61,119 nucleotides of DNA from Halodesulfovibrio sp. (GTDB taxonomy: Bacteria > Desulfobacterota > Desulfovibrionia > Desulfovibrionales > Desulfovibrionaceae), in contig NZ_JADMLB010000027.1 in assembly GCF_015482765.1 (NCBI RefSeq), positions 1-61,119 of the forward strand, given 5' to 3'. A model generated the notes under the pieces. It did not search any database. It saw only the letters and a program-made list of their open reading frames with translations, and had not been told where the DNA came from. The position numbers were made by a program, and so were the translations under genes. Below are positions 24,435 to 33,394 of this stretch, piece by piece; positions within the stretch are counted from its first letter, which is position 1, and every line of letters begins with the position of its first letter.

Positions 24435-25406
24435 TTATGAATATAAGTGGCACAATACATGATGATTTTGGCCTACTTCCAACCAGTCAGGAACAACTTC
24501 CCTACAAATTTGCATCGCATGTTTACAGCGCGGGTGGAAGGGACATCCGACGGGTGGAGTCAACGGACTCGGCAAGTCACCCTTTTGCCCAATTCCGACA
24601 CTACGCCTGCCCGGAACAGGCACCGGAACAGCTTCAAGCAACATCTGGGTATACGGATGTAGTGCGTTATCAAAAAGCTTCTGGGCACTTGTAAGCTCAA
24701 CAAGACGCCCAAGGTACATAACGGCGATAACATCGCTTACGTGCCCCACAACAGCTAAGTCATGAGATATGAACATGTAAGTAAGACTAAAGTCATTTTG
24801 TAAATCCGAAAGCAAATTTAACACTTGAGCCTGTACTGATACATCCAGAGCAGAAACCGCTTCATCACAAACAATAAAGTCCGGATTCAAAACCAGAGAA
24901 CGGGCGATAGCAATTCTCTGACGCTGCCCCCCAGAAAACTCATGAGGATAGCGCCCATAATGCTCGGCGCGCATTCCAACACGCTCCAGCAACTCTGTTA
25001 CAACCTTCTTTCGGTCAGAAGATGTACCTACACCGTGTACATCCAGTGCTTCCTGAATACTTTTCCCGATGCTTTTTCGAGGGTTCAATGAGGAAACAGG
25101 ATCTTGAAAAATCATTTGGATGCGACGCGGCAAGGATTTCAACGTTTCCTTACTTCCCTGCCACAGTGACTCCCCTTCCAACAACACATCCCCGGAAGAA
25201 GGCGCCAATAAATGGGCTACAATTTTTGCAAGAGTCGACTTACCGCAGCCGCTTTCCCCAACCAAACCCAACGTCGTGCCTTTTTCTATGCTGAAACTGA
25301 CATTGTTAACTGCCAAAAGCTCTCTGGGAGCAGCTGAAAATAATGGCTGATCAACAGAAAAACGTCGGGTAACATTTTTGAGTTCTAAAAAAGTTGTAAT
25401 GCTCAT
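24435..25406 (-). CDS. Oligopeptide/dipeptide-type ABC transporter ATPase (OppF/DppF-like), without its partners
   Basis: A 323-residue ATPase. Walker A GESGCGKST (about 52-60), Q loop, signature SGGQRQRIAIARSL, Walker B FIVCDEAVSALD, and the H loop in FISHDLAVVGH. The C-terminal oligo_HPY extension CPFHPRCKHAMQICREVVP, with its conserved cysteines, assigns it to the peptide/nickel subfamily. Such ATPases normally sit beside OppD, two permeases and a binding protein; here the neighbours are an unknown protein and a divergent DUF4911 gene. It may serve a transporter encoded elsewhere. Family certain, substrate unknown. Confidence 0.9.
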   Translation of the reverse strand: MSITTFLELKNVTRRFSVDQPLFSAAPRELLAVNNVSFSIEKGTTLGLVGESGCGKSTLAKIVAHLLAPSSGDVLLEGESLWQGSKETLKSLPRRIQMIFQDPVSSLNPRKSIGKSIQEALDVHGVGTSSDRKKVVTELLERVGMRAEHYGRYPHEFSGGQRQRIAIARSLVLNPDFIVCDEAVSALDVSVQAQVLNLLSDLQNDFSLTYMFISHDLAVVGHVSDVIAVMYLGRLVELTSAQKLFDNALHPYTQMLLEAVPVPVPGRRSVGIGQKGDLPSPLTPPVGCPFHPRCKHAMQICREVVPDWLEVGQNHHVLCHLYS

Positions 25407-25559
25407 CTCTCCAGTACGTTAGTGTCCAACATTGCCATATTACCAAAGTGTACGCAGGTTAGCAAAAACCTATCGATGTGCTTCATGATTACCAACGCAA
25501 TAGTACACTTCATTGACAAGGGGTTTGAAATGAGCCACTTTCCACCCCGAGGAATAACT

Positions 25560-25832
25560 ATGGCAAAAAAACGTACGAGAAAACCACGTCCACCGTTACC
25601 TGCACCAAGCTGGTCCAGCACGCTCTATGCGAAGATCGAAAAGAAATATATCGGCATGTTCCGTTTCTTGCTCGAAGCGCAGGATAATCTTGGCTACGCA
25701 TCCGTTGTTGATAACTACGACTGCGTGCTCAAAATCACCTTTTCTCCACATCAGGAAAGGGAAATGCGTGCCTTCTTAAAAGGAATGCAACAAACAATTC
25801 CATTTGAAATATTTGAACGCCCTGCCGACTAA
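25560..25832 (+). CDS. DUF4911 domain protein
   Basis: A 90-residue protein. ATG at 25560 with GAGGAA seven bases upstream. A basic Pro-rich N-terminus (KKRTRKPRPPLPAP) precedes a compact domain: YIGMFRFLLEAQDNLGYASV, NYDCVLKITFSPHQE, and IPFEIFE. This matches the DUF4911 pattern as remembered (small ferredoxin-like fold, function unknown). A longer frame begins at 25422 without ribosome binding site. Divergent from the OppF-like gene. Confidence 0.75.
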   Translation: MAKKRTRKPRPPLPAPSWSSTLYAKIEKKYIGMFRFLLEAQDNLGYASVVDNYDCVLKITFSPHQEREMRAFLKGMQQTIPFEIFERPAD

Positions 25833-25883
25833 CGTCTACAGGGCGTTTTCACTTTCAGCATTCAAGGAAACCTAAAGCAGCAG

Positions 25884-27239
25884 TTATGTAAGCAGCCGGC
25901 CTGAGGCCATCGCTATTTTTTGAATGTATACATCAACCTTAAACTTTCTTTTGGCACCAGCGTAATTCATATAACGCACTGTCCCAAAAATGGCTCGTTC
26001 CCGCCACGGCCTGTCATGAACCCCGCCAATGGACCACGCCACTCCAGTGTAGCCATTCGCATCTACACCATCGAGCGAATAAGTATCATTCAAATAAATG
26101 GCATAGCGCATGGCATCTTCAGGAGTCGCTGTCCATTCCAAAATCTTTTTCGCCCAGTACATGCGCATATATCCATGCATTTTCCCTTGATGAACTAATT
26201 CCCACTGAGCGGCGTTCCATAGAGAATCATGCGTATTCCCTTCTTCAAATTCTTTAAGCGAGTAGACATGCTCCCGTGGATCAGCCCGATGCTTGGCAAG
26301 AGTCTTTTGCGCCCACTGAGGAAAACACTGCGGAGAGTCATAATGAGGATTAAAAAAGCAAAAATTATCTGCTAATTCTCTTCGTACAACTAATTCTTCC
26401 AGAAAAACTTCCTTTGCCTCCACAGGCACCTGCTTATTTTCCAGCATATCAAGAACAATTCGTTGCGCCGAAATCATACCGAAATGCAGATACGGAGAAA
26501 GATTGGATAACGCATCCTTTGTTGGATCATTTCTTTCTAAGTATTGATGAACCTTCTCTTTCACGAATGTGGAGAAAATAGTCCGCGCAGCCTTCTCACC
26601 AGGCACAAATGAACTCACCGCGGTAGAAGCATCCTTCCCAGCTAAAGGGGCTGTAAGCGGGTCAGAAAAAAAAGAAGCAGCATGGCCTTCAAGCTTAGAA
26701 AGCGAAGGAAATGGAACCAAAAACTGCTCTAACATCCGATGAATCTTTGGACGGATTGTTCGTGCAGCATATTCCTGTTTATCAGAGACAGCACGTAACG
26801 GAACAACATTTCTCCCATCGACCTCTACCACTGAACAGAGGGTGTGATAGGCTACCGTTTCAAGCCATTTCCGCTGAGGTTTAAGAGAAGAATGGTCTGT
26901 TACCAAAAGGTGAGGAGACATTTCCTTTATTCGTTCTGCCAATTCCTCCGGTGTCTCTACGTCAGCATTTACAAAAAAAACACCGTGCTTTTCCAAGCTA
27001 CGCTTAAGCTCTTCAAGCCCATCAAAAAGAAATTTTTTCTGCCGGTATGAACAATTCGGTGTCGAAGCAGCAAGACTAAAAAGCACGACAAAAGGCAGTT
27101 TCTTTTCATCTGCCTTCTGCAATGCATACAATAACGCCCAATTATCTTGAGACCTATGCTCACAACGCATCCAATAAACAACACTTTCAGACAATGGAGC
27201 ATTAACTTCTTTCACAACATGTATTCGTTCTATCTGCAT
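25884..27239 (-). CDS. Class II CPD photolyase
   Basis: A deoxyribodipyrimidine photolyase of 451 residues that splits cyclobutane pyrimidine dimers with blue light using FADH-. The N-terminal Rossmann-like domain starts SVVYWMRCEHRSQDNWAL, typical of class II; the C-terminal FAD domain has NLSPYLHFGMISAQR, ELVVRRELADNFCF, LWNAAQWELVHQGKMHGYMRMYWAKKILEW and YLNDTYSLDGVDANGYTG, then WSIGG-HDRPW. The ATG at 27239 is preferred (AGGAG eight bases upstream). A photolyase implies exposure to sunlight, unusual for a strict anaerobe but expected for a surface-sediment or marine one. Confidence 0.92.
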   Translation of the reverse strand: MQIERIHVVKEVNAPLSESVVYWMRCEHRSQDNWALLYALQKADEKKLPFVVLFSLAASTPNCSYRQKKFLFDGLEELKRSLEKHGVFFVNADVETPEELAERIKEMSPHLLVTDHSSLKPQRKWLETVAYHTLCSVVEVDGRNVVPLRAVSDKQEYAARTIRPKIHRMLEQFLVPFPSLSKLEGHAASFFSDPLTAPLAGKDASTAVSSFVPGEKAARTIFSTFVKEKVHQYLERNDPTKDALSNLSPYLHFGMISAQRIVLDMLENKQVPVEAKEVFLEELVVRRELADNFCFFNPHYDSPQCFPQWAQKTLAKHRADPREHVYSLKEFEEGNTHDSLWNAAQWELVHQGKMHGYMRMYWAKKILEWTATPEDAMRYAIYLNDTYSLDGVDANGYTGVAWSIGGVHDRPWRERAIFGTVRYMNYAGAKRKFKVDVYIQKIAMASGRLLT

Positions 27240-27463
27240 AACAGATCTCCTCATCTATACAATGTCATATCAATATATCAAAAGTACTGAGTCATGAACA
27301 TGCTTGTCTACCAGTACGACAAAACAGTACATATCAATCCCGCCCAAAGTTTGCGGTTATACCGCTCTGTCTTCTTTCTTGACCAAAGCGGGTTCTTTAT
27401 GGAATAGGCAGTCATCAACAGCGTAGGATGTAAATTTTTACGCTTACAAATCAGCACATACAG

Positions 27464-27489
27464 CAGCGCGGTCATACGCGCTGTTTTTT
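27464..27489 (+). promoter_or_regulatory. Terminator-like hairpin in the prfC leader
   Basis: CAGCGCG, six-base loop, CGCGCTG, then TTTTTT: a complete intrinsic terminator 50 bp before the prfC start codon. The next gene upstream (photolyase) points the other way, so it is not needed to end an upstream transcript; attenuation of prfC is a possibility. Confidence 0.55.
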
Positions 27490-27538
27490 GCGAGATCGCA
27501 CCGTTTTTATTAACAAAACGGAATACAGAGGAATAACC

Positions 27539-29125
27539 ATGAGTAAAGCTTTAGCACGCGAAGTTGATAAACGCCGCACATTCGGCATTATCAGTCACCC
27601 GGATGCCGGTAAAACCACCCTTACAGAAAAACTGCTCTTATACGGTGGTGCAATTCAGATGGCGGGATCAGTTAAATCCCGTAAAGCGGCTCGTCACGCC
27701 ACTTCTGACTGGATGGCAATGGAACAGGAACGTGGTATTTCTGTTACTTCTTCCGTAATGAAGTTTGAATACAAAGGACACGAAGTTAACCTTCTCGATA
27801 CCCCGGGTCACCAAGACTTTTCTGAGGATACATATCGAGTTCTTACTGCTGTTGACTCCGGCCTTCTTGTTATTGACTCTGCAAAAGGTGTTGAAGCACA
27901 GACCCTGAAACTTATGGATGTTTGTCGCCTTCGTAACACTCCTATTGTTACGTTTATCAACAAACTTGACCGCGATGGCCTTGATCCGCTGGACGTAATG
28001 GCTGACATCGAAGAGCATCTCAAAATTGAATGTGCTCCGCTGACTTGGCCAATCGGTATGGGACAGGATTTTAAAGGCACGTGGAACATCTATAAAAATG
28101 AACTGCATCTTTTCAGTGCAGTACATGAAGGCAAAACTCAAGAGGGTCTTGTTTTTAACGATGTAAATGACCCACGCCTTGAAGAATACCTCGGCGAATA
28201 TGCAGCACAGCTTCGTGATGAACTTGAGCTGCTTGAAGGTGCAGGTAACCCTTTTGATAAAGAACGTTACCTTAAGGGTGAGCAGACTCCTGTCTTTTTT
28301 GGCTCTGCAATCAACAACTTCGGCGTGAATGAAATGCTTGATGCTTTCGTAGATCTTGCTCCTGCACCTAAAAGCCGCCCTACTACCACGCGTGAAGTTT
28401 CCCCATATGAAACCGATTTTTCCGGTGTTGTGTTCAAAATTCAGGCAAACATGGATAAAAACCACCGTGACCGAATCGCATTCATGCGTATTTGTTCCGG
28501 CAAATTTACACGCGGTATGAAAGTTAAGCACCACCGTGTGGGTAAAGACTTTACCATTGCCAACGCAACCATCTTTATGGCGCAGGATAGAACTGGCGTT
28601 GAAGAAGCATACGCCGGTGATATCATCGGTATCCACAACCACGGCACCATTAAAATCGGTGACACTTTTACAACAAAAGAAGAACTCAAGTTCGTGGGTA
28701 TTCCAAGCTTCTCTCCAGAACATTTCAGAAGAGTACAGCTTAAAGACCCTATGAAGCGTAAGCAGCTACAAAAGGGTCTTGAGCAATTAGCCGAAGAAGG
28801 CGCGGTACAGCTGTTCCGTCCTATTTCAAATAGTGACTACATTCTTGGAGCCGTTGGCATTTTGCAGTTTGATGTAATCGTACACCGCTTAAAAGAAGAA
28901 TACAGTGTAAACGCCCTGTATGAACCATGTATGATTACAACCGCACGCTGGATAAGCAGTGAAGATGAAGCAGTTTTAGCAGATTTTAAAGACTACTATC
29001 GTAGCGACCTTGCTATTGATGCAGAAGGCTGCCTCGCATATCTCGCACCAAACCCTTGGAAGCTTGAATCTGCTCAGGAACGGTATCCTAAGGTGGTATT
29101 CAGTACCACGCGTGAAATCCGATAA
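27539..29125 (+). CDS. prfC: Peptide chain release factor 3
   Basis: RF3 is a GTPase that removes RF1/RF2 from the ribosome after termination. It is 528 residues long, almost the same as E. coli RF3 (529). G domain: [15 protein letters not shown] (about 20-34), [18 protein letters not shown] and NKLDRDG; then domain II ([22 protein letters not shown]) and the RF3 C-terminal domain ([18 protein letters not shown]). The ATG at 27539 has GAGGAA upstream; a longer frame from 27488 lacks a ribosome binding site and overlaps a terminator-like hairpin. A terminator follows. Confidence 0.97.
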   Translation: MSKALAREVDKRRTFGIISHPDAGKTTLTEKLLLYGGAIQMAGSVKSRKAARHATSDWMAMEQERGISVTSSVMKFEYKGHEVNLLDTPGHQDFSEDTYRVLTAVDSGLLVIDSAKGVEAQTLKLMDVCRLRNTPIVTFINKLDRDGLDPLDVMADIEEHLKIECAPLTWPIGMGQDFKGTWNIYKNELHLFSAVHEGKTQEGLVFNDVNDPRLEEYLGEYAAQLRDELELLEGAGNPFDKERYLKGEQTPVFFGSAINNFGVNEMLDAFVDLAPAPKSRPTTTREVSPYETDFSGVVFKIQANMDKNHRDRIAFMRICSGKFTRGMKVKHHRVGKDFTIANATIFMAQDRTGVEEAYAGDIIGIHNHGTIKIGDTFTTKEELKFVGIPSFSPEHFRRVQLKDPMKRKQLQKGLEQLAEEGAVQLFRPISNSDYILGAVGILQFDVIVHRLKEEYSVNALYEPCMITTARWISSEDEAVLADFKDYYRSDLAIDAEGCLAYLAPNPWKLESAQERYPKVVFSTTREIR

Positions 29126-29144
29126 TTCCTACCATTACAGACAT

Positions 29145-29180
29145 AAAAAACCGCATTGAAGATTTCAATGCGGTTTTTTT
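29145..29180 (+). terminator. Intrinsic terminator after prfC
   Basis: AAAAAACCGCATTGAA, loop GAT, TTCAATGCGGTTTTTT. Confidence 0.9.
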
Positions 29181-29249
29181 CTTTTTAAAAGACTATGATG
29201 CCACTCCGTCGCTAAACATAGCGGCTCTGTTGGTGTGGCAGCATATCAC

Positions 29250-29642
29250 TTACGCTTTCTTTTTACGTTTTTCCCACAAGCGCATATCTTTCATTTTCTT
29301 TCTGCGCTCACGCTGAAGTGATTTACAAACAAGCGGCATACCTTTTTTGTAGCCATATTTTTCACGATACTCTTGCATGGTCAGATCATGAGAAAGCAAG
29401 TGCTTGCGGGTAAGAATTTTAAATGACTTTCCGCATTCAAGGCAGGTTATGGACTTTTCTTTGATAGCTTTTGCTGGTTCCATAATTGGTTCTTGCTCAA
29501 TTTCTTCCTGTGCACCTTCAGCAATCTGCTTAATGCCGAAAGCTAACTTCTGCATCATGGAACCAATTTCATCTTCGGTCATAGTACGAACACTGGCCTG
29601 TGCCTTAACAATATCTAAAGCCTGCTTCAGATATTCTTCCAT
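29250..29642 (-). CDS. MucR/Ros-family zinc-finger regulator
   Basis: A 130-residue regulator. The Ros/MucR zinc finger CLECGKSFKILTRKHLLSH (Cys 67 and 70, His 81 and 85) is followed by the family's LTMQEYREKYGYKKGMPLV. The N-terminal 60 residues are acidic and helical, the part that drives oligomerisation in alpha-proteobacterial MucR. Known members bind AT-rich DNA in an H-NS-like way. RBS GGAGG. It lies next to a very AT-rich 600-bp spacer, which could be its own target. Confidence 0.92.
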   Translation of the reverse strand: MEEYLKQALDIVKAQASVRTMTEDEIGSMMQKLAFGIKQIAEGAQEEIEQEPIMEPAKAIKEKSITCLECGKSFKILTRKHLLSHDLTMQEYREKYGYKKGMPLVCKSLQRERRKKMKDMRLWEKRKKKA

Positions 29643-29991
29643 TATTTCCTCCTTCCGTTACGCCACGTATTTCATTGCATCATATTCCACACGTATTAAC
29701 CGTCTTTAATAGAACATCGGCACTGTCCAGACCTTAATACTTTCTTCTCAAATTCTAAAATGAAGCTACGTAGTAAAATATAACATTTCCATTATATTAT
29801 GTTGGAATAATATTTTTGCGATTAGATTCTCACAACTTTGTTGCTTAAAAAACCTGTTGCAATATTAAATGGAATGTTGCTTACGTTGTTATCTTAGAGA
29901 GTTTCTTTACTACGGGATTTGTATAGTCTCCGACATTATTCAGAACCCAATCAACATACAGTGAAGAGTCTTGTGCTTTTCTTACGTCCTA

Positions 29992-30041
29992 ACTCATTTT
30001 TGATAAGTCAGTCTCAAAATGTAATGAGTAATTCTTATCAA
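29992..30041 (+). promoter_or_regulatory. Interleaved inverted repeats upstream of the HyuA-like gene
   Basis: ACTCATT (29992-29998) pairs with AATGAGT (30023-30029), while TTGATAAG (30000-30007) pairs with CTTATCAA (30034-30041). The order 1-2-1'-2' means a pseudoknot or two alternative stems. The surrounding 29643-30252 spacer holds no gene and is very AT-rich. Confidence 0.35.
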
Positions 30042-30102
30042 GAAAGTAAAGTTTGATTTACTGTAGTTACTCTTAAATACAGTTTTGAGCAAAGCTTTCG
30101 TA

Positions 30103-30176
30103 TTAGATCCAATTATAATAGCATTATATTTTGCACATTTTTTAATTAGATACAGTTATAATTGCATTATATTGCC
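30103..30176 (+). repeat. Two imperfect direct repeats before the HyuA-like gene
   Basis: TTAGATCCAATTATAATAGC (30103 on) and TTAGATACAGTTATAATTGC (30146 on), both continuing ATTATATT, start 43 bp apart. They contain TATAAT-like steps and end about 75 bp before the start codon. They could be tandem regulator sites, perhaps for the neighbouring MucR-type protein. Confidence 0.45.
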
Positions 30177-30252
30177 TATGTTCTGCACTCGGTTGCCAAA
30201 CAGCCTGTTCGAGCGGTAGGCTGTGGCTCTTTCATGTACGGGAGTATGCGCA

Positions 30253-31902
30253 ATGAAAAATAGTAAACGGTATTGTATTGGTATTGATACCGGTGGCACA
30301 TATACAGACGCAGTCATTGTCGAGGCAGACACTGGAAATGTTGTAACTACAGCAAAAAGTCCTACCACACACTATGACATCCAAAAAGGAATCCAAGCTG
30401 TTATCGAAAAGGTATTGGCAGTATCTCAAGTAGCAGCATCAGACATCATCAAAACTTCCGTTTCAACAACGTTAGCAACTAACGCATTGGTAGAAAATAA
30501 AGGTGCTGACGTAGCACTTTTTGTCATCGGTTTTAATCAACGGCTGGAAGTCCCTGCAGTCGCAGCCCGCTTTGTTCCAGGTGGGCATACCATTAAAGGG
30601 GACGAAGTTGAGCCGCTAGGAATTCAATATATCGTAGACGGGGTAAATGAACTTAAGAAAGACGTCGAGGCATGGGCAGTATGCAGCTCAATGGCGTTTA
30701 TGAACCCCGTTCATGAACTTGTAGCAGCAAAAGCCGTAAAGCTTGTCAGCGATGCTCCTGTATTCTGCTCACATGAAGCCAGCTCAAAAGCAGGGATGAA
30801 AGAACGAGCATCAACCGCCTGCCTTAACGCTCAACTTCTTCCGGTTATGCAAAAGTTCCTTTCCGGTATAAGCAACGCCCTTTCTGAATGTGGAATTTCA
30901 GGAGAAGTTCTTGTCGTCAGAGGAGATGCAACGGCAATGCAAATGCAGGAAGCACTCACCCATGCGGCATCGACAATCGCAAGCGGTCCCGCTGCAACCG
31001 CACTTTTCGGTGCAAAAAGGACTAACTCTACCCACGCACTGATTCTAGATGTGGGAGGCACCACAACAGATATTACACTCATTAAAGATGGCAATCCCGT
31101 TATTGATACTGCAGGGATGTCTATTGGAAAATGGGAAACCCATGTCGAAGCTGTAGAAATGTTTACAGTTGGAGTAGGCGGAGACAGTCTTGTTCAATTA
31201 TCACAAGGAAAGCCTATGACTGTTGGACCTGCAAGAGTAACTCCCGTCTGTATGGCGCGGGCTATCCCCGCTCCGGACGAATGGATTGGACAAGGACGGT
31301 TATCCCGTTGCATTTCAATGGCACCGGACATTTCACAGGATACGATTAACGCCTCTGCAATACTCTCCTGTTTGAAAGAATACGGATCAATGACCCCGAG
31401 TGCTCTACTTGAACAACTCGGAATTGCGGAAATCACGTTTGAGCAAGACCTAACCAAGTTGCTCCATAAACAGTACGTACACGAGATAGGATTTACTCCT
31501 ACAGACGCATTACATGTCCTTGGAAAACTAACAATTGGTAACAGTAAATATGCACAGCAAGCAGCAAAAAAGCTGGCGATCATAGATGGCTGTTCAGAAA
31601 AAGAATTCGCTCAGAAAGTACTAACCAACGCAGAAAGAACTATTGAAGAAACTGTTCTTAAGCACCTTTCCAAGCGTGAAATAGGCGGCAACCTTGCAAG
31701 CTACCTCACGTCTCGAGAACGTCACCAGCTGTTAGAAATTTCAGTATCCCTGAATGTACCAATGATTGGCATCGGTGCAGCTGCACCGTATTTGCTTACC
31801 AACGTTGCAAAACGACTGAATACAACTATCTGTTTTCCTGAACACTATTCTGTAGGAAATGCACTTGGTTCAGTCTTCATGGCAGAGCGCAACTGCTTAT
31901 AG
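30253..31902 (+). CDS. Hydantoinase/oxoprolinase (HyuA-like) family protein
   Basis: A 549-residue protein of the actin-fold hydantoinase A/oxoprolinase family. GIDTGGTYTDAVI (about 9-21) is the first phosphate loop; SVSTTLATNALVENKGADVALF and a second phosphate motif, ALILDVGGTTTDITLI (about 265-280), follow. Known members use ATP to open hydantoin-type or oxoproline rings, usually with a HyuB partner; no HyuB is present here. A 110-residue unknown protein follows after 24 bp and is probably cotranscribed. ATG at 30253 with GGGAG eight bases before. Substrate unknown. Confidence 0.85.
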   Translation: MKNSKRYCIGIDTGGTYTDAVIVEADTGNVVTTAKSPTTHYDIQKGIQAVIEKVLAVSQVAASDIIKTSVSTTLATNALVENKGADVALFVIGFNQRLEVPAVAARFVPGGHTIKGDEVEPLGIQYIVDGVNELKKDVEAWAVCSSMAFMNPVHELVAAKAVKLVSDAPVFCSHEASSKAGMKERASTACLNAQLLPVMQKFLSGISNALSECGISGEVLVVRGDATAMQMQEALTHAASTIASGPAATALFGAKRTNSTHALILDVGGTTTDITLIKDGNPVIDTAGMSIGKWETHVEAVEMFTVGVGGDSLVQLSQGKPMTVGPARVTPVCMARAIPAPDEWIGQGRLSRCISMAPDISQDTINASAILSCLKEYGSMTPSALLEQLGIAEITFEQDLTKLLHKQYVHEIGFTPTDALHVLGKLTIGNSKYAQQAAKKLAIIDGCSEKEFAQKVLTNAERTIEETVLKHLSKREIGGNLASYLTSRERHQLLEISVSLNVPMIGIGAAAPYLLTNVAKRLNTTICFPEHYSVGNALGSVFMAERNCL

Positions 31903-31926
31903 CAACATGCAAAAAAGGAAGATAAT

Positions 31927-32259
31927 ATGGAATATAAAGAACAAAGTTTTGAGGCAGTTATTGAAGTAGGAAGCGAGTGTGAAGATTGCACAATCGTACA
32001 TGGCTGGCTTTATGACGGTGAAAAATGGGTACTTCATGCATGGGGCGAGACTCCGGAAGCAGTATATGACCTCACTGAATCCCGCGATCCGCAGCACCGT
32101 GAAGAATACTACAAAACACACGGAATTACAGAAGAGCGTCTTAAAAGATATTCCCGTGTCGAATTCTTTACCCTTTTAGGGGACACAAAACATTTTGGGC
32201 CGTACGACACTGAGCTTTTCTTTGCCACGACCTCAGCAGTAGATCCTCTTTCCAAGTAA
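31927..32259 (+). CDS. Unknown 110-residue protein after the HyuA-like gene
   Basis: Not recognised. Acidic soluble protein, starting MEYKEQSFEAVIEVGSECED; CEDCTIVHGWLYDGEKWVLHAW resembles a small beta-sheet domain with two Cys close together, followed by a charged helical region (HREEYYKTHGITEERLKRYS). RBS AAGGAAG before ATG. Twenty-four bp after the HyuA-like gene, with a terminator directly behind it, so a two-gene operon is likely. Confidence 0.7.
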   Translation: MEYKEQSFEAVIEVGSECEDCTIVHGWLYDGEKWVLHAWGETPEAVYDLTESRDPQHREEYYKTHGITEERLKRYSRVEFFTLLGDTKHFGPYDTELFFATTSAVDPLSK

Positions 32260-32264
32260 TACAG

Positions 32265-32310
32265 AAAAAGGCTTCAACACGCTGGGATATCCCGATGTTG
32301 AAGCCTTTTA
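32265..32310 (+). terminator. Intrinsic terminator after the HyuA-like operon
   Basis: AAAAGGCTTCAACA pairs with TGTTGAAGCCTTTT, with inner GGGAT/ATCCC. Confidence 0.85.
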
Positions 32311-32337
32311 TAATATGATAATACGCTAACGAGATAC

Positions 32338-32601
32338 TTACTTTCGTCTCGTCACTATATTTAGCAAAAGGCGGGCAATAAACCACGCGCTGCCAAAAAG
32401 AACAGCTAACGATAAAAAATAAAGCGGAGTACTGGCAGCTAATTCTGAATTACGAAGCATTGTTATTCCGCTGAAGATAATAGCAGCACTGATTATAAGC
32501 TGTAGCAGATGATTCGAATCACGAATCACCTTTCGACGCTTGCTCATAAACAAGCTCATGATCCAAACGACCACAAAAAACAGTACAGCTATTTTAAACA
32601 T
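32338..32601 (-). CDS. Small membrane protein, 87 residues
   Basis: Not recognised. Three hydrophobic segments: 4-19 (IAVLFFVVVWIMSLFM), 34-50 (LIISAAIIFSGITML) and 60-82 (LYFLSLAVLFGSAWFIARLLL), with a basic loop SKRRKVIRD after the first and a basic C-terminus. Its start overlaps the end of the aldolase-like gene by eight bases, so the two are coupled. Confidence 0.65.
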   Translation of the reverse strand: MFKIAVLFFVVVWIMSLFMSKRRKVIRDSNHLLQLIISAAIIFSGITMLRNSELAASTPLYFLSLAVLFGSAWFIARLLLNIVTRRK

Positions 32602-33379
32602 CTTCTTTCGCAGGCTCCTCAGGTAATTTAGCTATGCTTTGAACGCGTTCTAAAGCTTCAATCTGCCCTTCAGCAGGAAGAACCTGAAACGGAACAATTA
32701 CGCCGTCAGCACCACAGCTAAGTCCATTTTCAATGGAAGAGCAATAGGCATCAAAGGATGTCGCCCCATGTGTCCCTGTTAACAACACCGGAGCTGTTGC
32801 TTCTCCAATGGCTTGAGCAAAACTTTCTTGGTGCCCGGAATACGGTACGGCAATAATATCTGCCCCCAGCTCGCTACCAAGAAGTATAGAGTCTGAGATA
32901 AGTGCCCGATCATATTCCTGAACAATACGGTCACCTTTAGCAAAAATTGAGAGTAAAACCGGCAAACCATATGAATGTGCTTCTTCACTGATTGTTCCAA
33001 AATCCTGAAGCATCTTTTCTTCGTACTCGTTGCCAATAGCTAAATGCAGTGCAACCCCTTCAGCACCGGAGCGCAATGCTTCCAACACAGAACAAACAAC
33101 CGTTCTATTCCATGATGGAACAGCATGCTTACTTGCTGATGAAAGCTGGACGATTAATGGCAGTGATGAAGGAAACGTCAATCCATATGTTCTGGCAAAA
33201 CCACTTGAAACAAGAAGTGAGTTGAGAGGATGTTTGCTGATGACTTCCGCACAACCCACTGCGGACGTGGAGGCACTGAAGCCACCATCCATTCGGGATT
33301 GTTCAAAGGAAACAAGCACTGGTCGCACATTGTTTTCAGCCGAAAGCAAACGTTCTCTTCTTCGATACATGCCAATCAT
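32594..33379 (-). CDS. Degenerate class I aldolase-fold (DhnA/DeoC/LacD-like) protein
   Basis: A 261-residue TIM-barrel protein whose order of motifs follows the DhnA/FbaB aldolases and ADH synthase: a barrel strand LIVQLSSASKH (about 74-84), SVLEALRSGAEGVALHLAIGNEYE (97-120), GLPVLLSIFAKGD (138-150), LGADIIAVPYSG (171-182) and GADGVIVPFQVL near 235. At the position of the Schiff-base Lys (usually GADIVK) it has Ala177, and the phosphate-binding GR of the last motif is VPF. A normal aldolase reaction is therefore unlikely. It lies 15 bp after the methyltransferase gene. Family assignment moderate; function unknown. Confidence 0.65.
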   Translation of the reverse strand: MIGMYRRRERLLSAENNVRPVLVSFEQSRMDGGFSASTSAVGCAEVISKHPLNSLLVSSGFARTYGLTFPSSLPLIVQLSSASKHAVPSWNRTVVCSVLEALRSGAEGVALHLAIGNEYEEKMLQDFGTISEEAHSYGLPVLLSIFAKGDRIVQEYDRALISDSILLGSELGADIIAVPYSGHQESFAQAIGEATAPVLLTGTHGATSFDAYCSSIENGLSCGADGVIVPFQVLPAEGQIEALERVQSIAKLPEEPAKEDV

Positions 33380-33394
33380 AGACTCTCCAGTGGA

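Noticed and set aside
27668-28723. 351-codon open frame on the minus strand inside prfC
   Set aside because: It lies wholly antisense to release factor 3, has no family motif, and its composition (Phe, His, Val rich) is that of a shadow frame.
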